From Bacteroidia bacterium (GTDB lineage Bacteria > Bacteroidota > Bacteroidia > NS11-12g > UBA9320), in the NCBI GenBank assembly GCA_029253325.1, contig JAQWZS010000009.1:1-9954 (forward strand): a stretch of 9,954 nucleotides of DNA. The letters are read 5' to 3'. Position numbers and translations under genes: made by a program. The notes beneath the pieces were generated by a model. The model worked only from the letters and a program-made list of their open reading frames with translations, was not told where the DNA came from and did no database searches. Below, one piece after another: positions 5,862-9,954 of this stretch. The number at the start of each line of letters is the position of its first letter. Position 1 is the first letter of the stretch.

Positions 5862-7655
5862 ATGCGTTTTTTTAAAGTAGTATTTGCATCAGCCCTAGGT
5901 TATATTCTAGCGATAGTCTTATTAATTGTTTCAATAATTTTTATTGGTATTGGTTTTGCTTCCAAAGCAAAACCTGAGGTTAAAATCCCCTCAGATGGTG
6001 TGCTTAATATGAAGCTAAATTATCCGCTATCAGATAAATCCGCGGATGATAGTCCGATTGTGTTTTTATCGGCATTGGATCCAAATTCAAACATTCCATT
6101 AGGGCTCAATAAAATAATCAGAGTGATTGATAAGGCTAAAGAAGATGATAAGATTAAAGGGATCATTTTAGATTTAACTACTTTCTCCTCTGGATATGCT
6201 AAAATCAGTGAAATTCGCAATAAGCTGAAAGATTTTAAATCTTCAGGAAAGTTTATCTATGCTTATGCGGATTACTATTATTTTCCTACCTATTACATGG
6301 CATCTGTAGCGGATAGTGTTTTTGTGAATCCAGAAGGTGAGATGTCTTTCACCGGTATGGTTGGTCAAGTATCTTTTTTTGCTGGTGCATTAGAGAAAAT
6401 GGGGATTGAAGTGCAGGCAATTAGAGCAGGTAAATTCAAGGGTGCAGTAGAGTCATTTACTCGAAAAAATTTAAGTCCCGAAAATCGTCTTCAAATGGAA
6501 GCATATATTAATTCAGTTTATAATGAAGTTTTGTCAAAAATTTCTGATGCTCGAGGAATTAGTGTAGAAAAATTAAAATCTGATGCTGACCAGCTTCAAA
6601 TGAAATCTATAAATGATTTTATTAGTGCAGGATATATTGATCAGGCTTTGTATAAAGATCAATTTTATAACACCATGAAGAAGAGAATGGGTGAGGATGA
6701 GGATAAAAAAGTGCCTCTTATATCTGAGAAAAAATATGCTAAAAGTATAAGAGTAAAGGGTAGCAGTCGTGATCGAATAGCTGTTATTTATGCTAGTGGT
6801 GATATTGTTGGAGGCAAGGGAGATGGTACTCAAATCGCTGCAGATGATATGGCAAAAACATTAAAATCAGCAAGACTTGATGATAAAATTAAATCGGTAG
6901 TTTTTAGAATTGATAGTCGTGGTGGTAGTTCGCTTGCAAGTGATATTATTTGGAGAGAAGCAAAACTTCTGGCCGATGAAAAGCCGCTTATTGTGAGTAT
7001 GAGTGATGTTGCTGCAAGTGGAGGTTATTATATTGCTACACCAGCTCTTAAAATTATAGCAGAACCAACAACTATAACTGGTTCTATTGGTGTATTTGGA
7101 TTATTGCCAAACGCTCAAAAATTACTCAATGATAAGATGGGCATCACCTTCGAGTATGTGGGGACAGGTAAAAATTCAGACATGGGAAGAATTGATAAAC
7201 CATTAACATCAGAACAGAAAAACTATATAGGTTCGATAGTTGATAAAATCTATGATACCTTTTTAACTCGAGTTGCTAACGGCAGAAAAATGACCAAAGA
7301 TGAGGTGCATGCTATTGCACAAGGTCGAGTATGGACAGGAAAAATGGCTAAAGAAATTGGTTTGGTTGATGAGTTAGGTGGATTAGAAAAAGCTATTGCT
7401 ATCGCTGCAGAAGAAGCTGGTTTGGAAGATTACAAACTCAAAGAATTGCCTAAATCTAAAGATCCAATCATAGAAATGGTCAATAAGTTTCAAGGGAATG
7501 CTAGCTTTACTTCACAACTTCAGCAAATAACAAAAAATACTAGTTTTGAATCATATATCCAGCAGTTTAGCGATATTGAACGCTGGGGTACAAAACAAAG
7601 TGTTCAAGCAATCATGCCATACTCAATAGAGATCAAAAATTACGTTTTAAAGTAG
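5862..7655 (+). CDS. sppA: Signal peptide peptidase SppA, 67-kDa two-domain type
   Basis: 597 residues, the length of the long E. coli-type SppA, which digests cleaved signal peptides in the inner membrane. A single transmembrane helix spans about residues 7-33 (VFASALGYILAIVLLIVSII), leaving the two peptidase S49 repeats outside the cytoplasm. The N-terminal repeat gives the general-base Lys, K193 in GKFKGAVESF (equivalent to E. coli K209 in TYKSAVEPF). The C-terminal repeat gives the nucleophile S386 in DVAASGGYYIATPA, followed by TTITGSIGVFG. Both residues are needed and both are present, so the enzyme should be active. Unusual: the conserved motif R-I-D-S-P-G-G-S reads RIDSRGGSS (residues 349-357), with Arg for the normal Pro. 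It lies 19 bases after the nuclease gene with no terminator between, so the two are probably co-transcribed; a link to heavy use of Sec-exported proteins is plausible but general. Confidence 0.95.
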   Translation: MRFFKVVFASALGYILAIVLLIVSIIFIGIGFASKAKPEVKIPSDGVLNMKLNYPLSDKSADDSPIVFLSALDPNSNIPLGLNKIIRVIDKAKEDDKIKGIILDLTTFSSGYAKISEIRNKLKDFKSSGKFIYAYADYYYFPTYYMASVADSVFVNPEGEMSFTGMVGQVSFFAGALEKMGIEVQAIRAGKFKGAVESFTRKNLSPENRLQMEAYINSVYNEVLSKISDARGISVEKLKSDADQLQMKSINDFISAGYIDQALYKDQFYNTMKKRMGEDEDKKVPLISEKKYAKSIRVKGSSRDRIAVIYASGDIVGGKGDGTQIAADDMAKTLKSARLDDKIKSVVFRIDSRGGSSLASDIIWREAKLLADEKPLIVSMSDVAASGGYYIATPALKIIAEPTTITGSIGVFGLLPNAQKLLNDKMGITFEYVGTGKNSDMGRIDKPLTSEQKNYIGSIVDKIYDTFLTRVANGRKMTKDEVHAIAQGRVWTGKMAKEIGLVDELGGLEKAIAIAAEEAGLEDYKLKELPKSKDPIIEMVNKFQGNASFTSQLQQITKNTSFESYIQQFSDIERWGTKQSVQAIMPYSIEIKNYVLK

Positions 7656-7726
7656 AATAAAATTTTAAAACTGTTCTTTATTTGATTTTCCATTAGGTTA
7701 TGTTCTTTGTGAATAAAAATCATTTG

Positions 7727-7764
7727 ACTGCCAAAAAATCGAAAAAATCTGCCATTTTTGCAGT
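7727..7764. promoter_or_regulatory. Repeat structure directly before the sigma-54 activator gene
   Basis: The 115-bp gap after sppA ends with two overlapping patterns. The hexamer CTGCCA occurs at 7728-7733 and 7749-7754, 21 bases apart, or two helical turns. The outer parts also form an imperfect inverted repeat: ACTGCCAAAAAAT (7727-7739) against ATTTTTGCAGT (7754-7764), pairing apart from two unpaired bases in the left arm. The last base lies six before the ATG. CATTTTTG at 7753-7760 matches the -7 consensus TAnnTTTG except at its first base, but TTTG at 7723-7726 is 26 bases away, which is too far for a standard promoter. It may be an operator or a 5' leader hairpin. Confidence 0.35.
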
Positions 7765-7770
7765 TATTCA

Positions 7771-9015
7771 ATGGATTTACAACAAGTAAAACGACGATTC
7801 GGAATTATTGGAAACTCTGCAAAGCTAAATTACGCTTTGCAAACTGCTATGCGTGTTGCATCTACTGAACTAACAGTATATATACAAGGTGAGAGTGGAA
7901 GTGGTAAAGAGTCTTTTTCTAAAATTATTCACCACCTAAGCCCTCGAAAACACGGCACATTTATAGCGATTAATTGTGGTGCACTCCCTGAGGGTACTAT
8001 TAACTCTGAATTATTCGGCCACGACAAAGGGGCTTTTACAGGTGCTGTAGATAATCGAAAGGGTTATTTTGAAAGTGCCAATGGAGGAACTATTTTCCTA
8101 GATGAAGTAGGTGAACTTCCTTTAGAAACTCAAAGTAGATTGCTTCGTGTGCTCGAAAATGGAGAATTTATTCGAGTAGGTAGCAGTAAGGTTCAAAAGA
8201 CCGATGTTCGAATTATTACTGCAACCAATCGAGATTTAATAACTGAAGTTGAAAGAGATAAGTTCAGAGAGGATTTGTATTATAGGCTTGCTACTTTACC
8301 TATTGCAGTCCCACCATTAAGAGAACGACCTGGAGATGTTGCTCTTTTGTTTCAAAAATTTGCTTTTGATGCATCTGAAAAATACAGAAATGAAATGATG
8401 GAGTTAGCACTTGATGCAGAGCAACTCCTCATGAATTATCGTTGGCCAGGAAATATTCGCCAACTTAAAAACATAGCAGAGCAAGTTTCTGTGCTTGAAG
8501 AGGGTCCGCATATTAGTGCAGATACTCTAAGAAAATATTTACCTGAACGTGCTGAGAATAATTTGCCTGCAGTATATAAAGAAAAAGGTAAGGAAAGTGA
8601 TGTGTCTGAAAGAGATATTTTCTATAAGGTTCTAATTGATCTTAAAAAAGATGTCTCAGAGCTCAGAAAGGTGGTCTTCGGTATGCTAGAGAATTCAGAT
8701 TCTCCTGAAGAATTTATAGAACCCAATAAGCCTTCAATTACTCGATTTATTCCACAAGATACTGCTCAGGCAGAAACGACAGATTACACGCCTAATACCT
8801 CTGTTAGAACGGACGAGGTATATCAACATGTAGTTATTGAGGATAAAGATTCTGTAGGAGAACATGAAGTGTTATCCCTTGAAGCAAAAGAAGAGGAGTT
8901 GATTAGGAAGGCATTGCTTAAAAATAATGGTAGACGTAAAAAAGCAGCTAAGGACTTAGGGATTTCCGAACGAACATTATATCGTAAAATAAAACAATAT
9001 GAAATTGAAAGTTGA
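7771..9015 (+). CDS. Sigma-54-dependent transcriptional activator (AAA+ and Fis-type HTH, no receiver domain)
   Basis: 414 residues. The AAA+ sigma-54 interaction domain starts almost at the N-terminus (about residues 10-240): Walker A GESGSGKE at 40-47, the GAFTGA loop that contacts sigma-54 at 87-92, Walker B GTIFLDE at 106-112, the arginine-finger stretch FREDLYYRL at 165-173, PPLRERPGDV at 181-190 and WPGNIRQL at 225-232. There is no N-terminal sensor domain, so activity must be controlled by a partner, by expression or by the C-terminal part. Residues 258-370 are a linker with a likely short coiled coil (about 283-307, LIDLKKDVSELRKVVF), and a Fis-type helix-turn-helix occupies 371-414 (AAKDLGISERTLYRKIKQY). 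ATG at 7771 has no Shine-Dalgarno sequence. The last 17 bases overlap the lptE gene. From memory this receiver-less regulator next to lptE is a recurrent arrangement in Flavobacteriia. Confidence 0.96.
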   Translation: MDLQQVKRRFGIIGNSAKLNYALQTAMRVASTELTVYIQGESGSGKESFSKIIHHLSPRKHGTFIAINCGALPEGTINSELFGHDKGAFTGAVDNRKGYFESANGGTIFLDEVGELPLETQSRLLRVLENGEFIRVGSSKVQKTDVRIITATNRDLITEVERDKFREDLYYRLATLPIAVPPLRERPGDVALLFQKFAFDASEKYRNEMMELALDAEQLLMNYRWPGNIRQLKNIAEQVSVLEEGPHISADTLRKYLPERAENNLPAVYKEKGKESDVSERDIFYKVLIDLKKDVSELRKVVFGMLENSDSPEEFIEPNKPSITRFIPQDTAQAETTDYTPNTSVRTDEVYQHVVIEDKDSVGEHEVLSLEAKEEELIRKALLKNNGRRKKAAKDLGISERTLYRKIKQYEIES

Positions 9016-9514
9016 TACATTAATACTTTCAGGTATGATATTGGCTTCAATGGCCCTAAAATCTTGTGGCTTTTATTCCTTTTCGGGTACAAGTATTCCT
9101 CAAGAGGTAAAGACTTTTTCTGTGAGTTATTTTGATAATAATGCTCCAATAAATTCACCACTTCTGAGTCAAACAATTACAGAAGGTTTGAAACAAAAAT
9201 TTATCTCAGAGACCAATTTAAGTATTGAGGAAAGAAATGGAGATTTTGATTTTTCTGGTGAGATAACCTCATTTACGGTAACTCCTGTTTCGGCTCAAAG
9301 TACGGATAACGCTCAACTCAATAGATTGACTATTCAAGTGGCAATAAAGTTAGTATGTGCTTCAGATGACAAAATTTCTTTTGAGCAGACCTTTTCTAAT
9401 TTTCAAGACTTTGATGCTACACTTAACTTTAGTGATGTAGAAAATGATTTGGTTGAAGAAATATCTGAAATGTTGATACAATCAATTTTTAATAAAGCAG
9501 CAATCAATTGGTAG
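8999..9514 (+). CDS. lptE: LptE-like outer-membrane lipoprotein
   Basis: 171 residues. The N-terminus has a basic start, a hydrophobic stretch and a lipobox ending at C23 (LKSC), followed by GFYSFSG, the characteristic start of Bacteroidota LptE family proteins. Further family-like features are the helix LLSQTITEGLKQKFI (55-69), the strand pairs FDFSGEITSFTVTPVS (83-98) and LTIQVAIKLVC (110-120), FEQTFSNFQDF (118-128 region) and a C-terminal helix LVEEISEMLIQSIFNKA. LptE forms the plug of the LptD barrel that places lipopolysaccharide in the outer leaflet of the outer membrane. Its length is normal for the phylum. The start codon lies inside the last codons of the sigma-54 activator (17-base overlap, different frame), so translation should be coupled; the first residues of its signal peptide are encoded by the same DNA as the end of the activator's DNA-binding helix. 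No separate promoter is visible. Confidence 0.9.
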   Translation: MKLKVDTLILSGMILASMALKSCGFYSFSGTSIPQEVKTFSVSYFDNNAPINSPLLSQTITEGLKQKFISETNLSIEERNGDFDFSGEITSFTVTPVSAQSTDNAQLNRLTIQVAIKLVCASDDKISFEQTFSNFQDFDATLNFSDVENDLVEEISEMLIQSIFNKAAINW

Positions 9515-9954
9515 ATTACACTATAAACATACCAAAATTAGTAGATCAACCTTTTGCAATTGAGAAAACAGACATTAAAGGCCTGGAGCAATTGTCCAAA
9601 GAATATCCTTGGTGTAGCAGCTATCAAATTATACTAGCTAAGGGATATGAATGCCATGAGCATTATTATCAAAATAAGCAGTTAAGACTTGCATCAACGT
9701 ATGCAGCTAGTAGAGAGCAGTTATTTCTATATTTTAAGAAACAAGATTTGCCAGTAGTTGATTTTAAGGAAGATACTGTATCTGAAAAATCAAAAGCAAA
9801 CCCCTCAACCAAAGCTCAACCAATCCTTGAAAATAAAATTGATAAGGCTTCTGATAAAGAGTCAGCACCCAAAATTATTCAAGAGAAACAACCAGCGATA
9901 GACTTTGATAAAATTGTAACCTATAATCCCATCGAGGAGCTAAAGGTTAAAGAG
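9508..9954 (+). CDS. Conserved Bacteroidota hypothetical protein with TTG start (5' part)
   Basis: A reading frame of 149 codons runs to the window edge without a stop and contains no ATG. It is bounded upstream by TAA at 9493-9495, and the only common start codon before the protein-like sequence is TTG at 9508-9510, seven bases inside lptE. The head (residues about 1-78) resembles, from memory, the N-terminus of hypothetical proteins found between lptE and secG in Flavobacteriia: LEQLSKEYPWCSSYQIILAK followed by LASTYAASREQLFLYF, i.e. two helices of a TPR-like hairpin. After residue 85 it becomes a Lys/Glu/Ser/Pro-rich, probably disordered linker (VSEKSKANPSTKAQPILENK). No signal peptide or membrane segment, so probably cytoplasmic. 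Function unknown; gene order suggests co-expression with lptE, and secG may follow outside the window. Confidence 0.8.
   Translation, partial: MVDYTINIPKLVDQPFAIEKTDIKGLEQLSKEYPWCSSYQIILAKGYECHEHYYQNKQLRLASTYAASREQLFLYFKKQDLPVVDFKEDTVSEKSKANPSTKAQPILENKIDKASDKESAPKIIQEKQPAIDFDKIVTYNPIEELKVKE

Noticed and set aside
7656..7726. Terminator after sppA
   Set aside because: Only AT-rich palindromic runs (AAAATTTT) are present; no GC-containing stem followed by a T-run can be seen.
7749..7763. Possible sigma-54 promoter (TGCCA...TTGCA) before the activator gene
   Set aside because: The -24 GG is CC here and the distance to GC is 6 bases instead of 10, so it does not fit the consensus.
8823..9176. 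Minus-strand ORF of 117 codons across the activator/lptE junction
   Set aside because: It is antisense to the Fis HTH and the LptE N-terminus, both well supported.
1..9954. CRISPR array, insertion sequence, tRNA or rRNA, prophage or defence system
   Set aside because: I saw no regular repeat-spacer series, no transposase or integrase frame, no tRNA-like cloverleaf and no defence-gene signature; nearly all coding space is assigned to housekeeping or envelope genes.

Overview
The window reads as chromosomal DNA of a member of the Bacteroidota, most likely a Flavobacteriales-type bacterium. The reasons are an AT-rich composition, a type IX secretion (Por) sorting domain on a secreted nuclease, a two-domain-style universal stress protein typical of the phylum, a receiver-less sigma-54 regulator followed by an LptE-type lipoprotein and a Bacteroidota-specific hypothetical gene, almost no Shine-Dalgarno sequences, and one exact match to the Bacteroidota -7 promoter element (TAnnTTTG).

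Layout. Bases 1-474 hold the 3' part of a universal stress protein gene on the plus strand. It meets, with a single base between the stop codons, a four-gene minus-strand chain that reads from right to left: purB (adenylosuccinate lyase), a small CoA-binding-fold protein, a TPR-like lipoprotein and a short-chain dehydrogenase. These genes overlap or nearly touch and look like one operon. Between the purB start (3712) and the next gene (4274) lies about 560 bp without an intact gene. It contains a frame-broken remnant on the plus strand (about 3859-4150), whose end resembles the tail of HerA-like (DUF853) ATPases, then a weak terminator-like hairpin, a small dyad and a candidate promoter.

From 4274 to the end all genes are on the plus strand: a secreted endonuclease I with beta-sandwich domains and a T9SS sorting tail; sppA (long, two-domain signal peptide peptidase, with both catalytic residues); then, after a gap with a conspicuous repeat structure, a sigma-54-dependent AAA+ activator, an LptE-like outer-membrane lipoprotein, and a lysine-rich conserved hypothetical protein that runs off the window. 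The last three overlap by 17 and 7 bases and are almost certainly co-transcribed and translationally coupled.

Most of the window is housekeeping (purine synthesis, envelope proteolysis, LPS export, stress response). I see no mobile element, CRISPR array, RNA gene or defence island, and no convincing undescribed system. The points most worth a second look are the decayed gene at 3859-4150, the repeat upstream of the sigma-54 activator, the P-to-R change in a conserved SppA motif, and the overlapping regulator-lptE-TTG-start gene chain.
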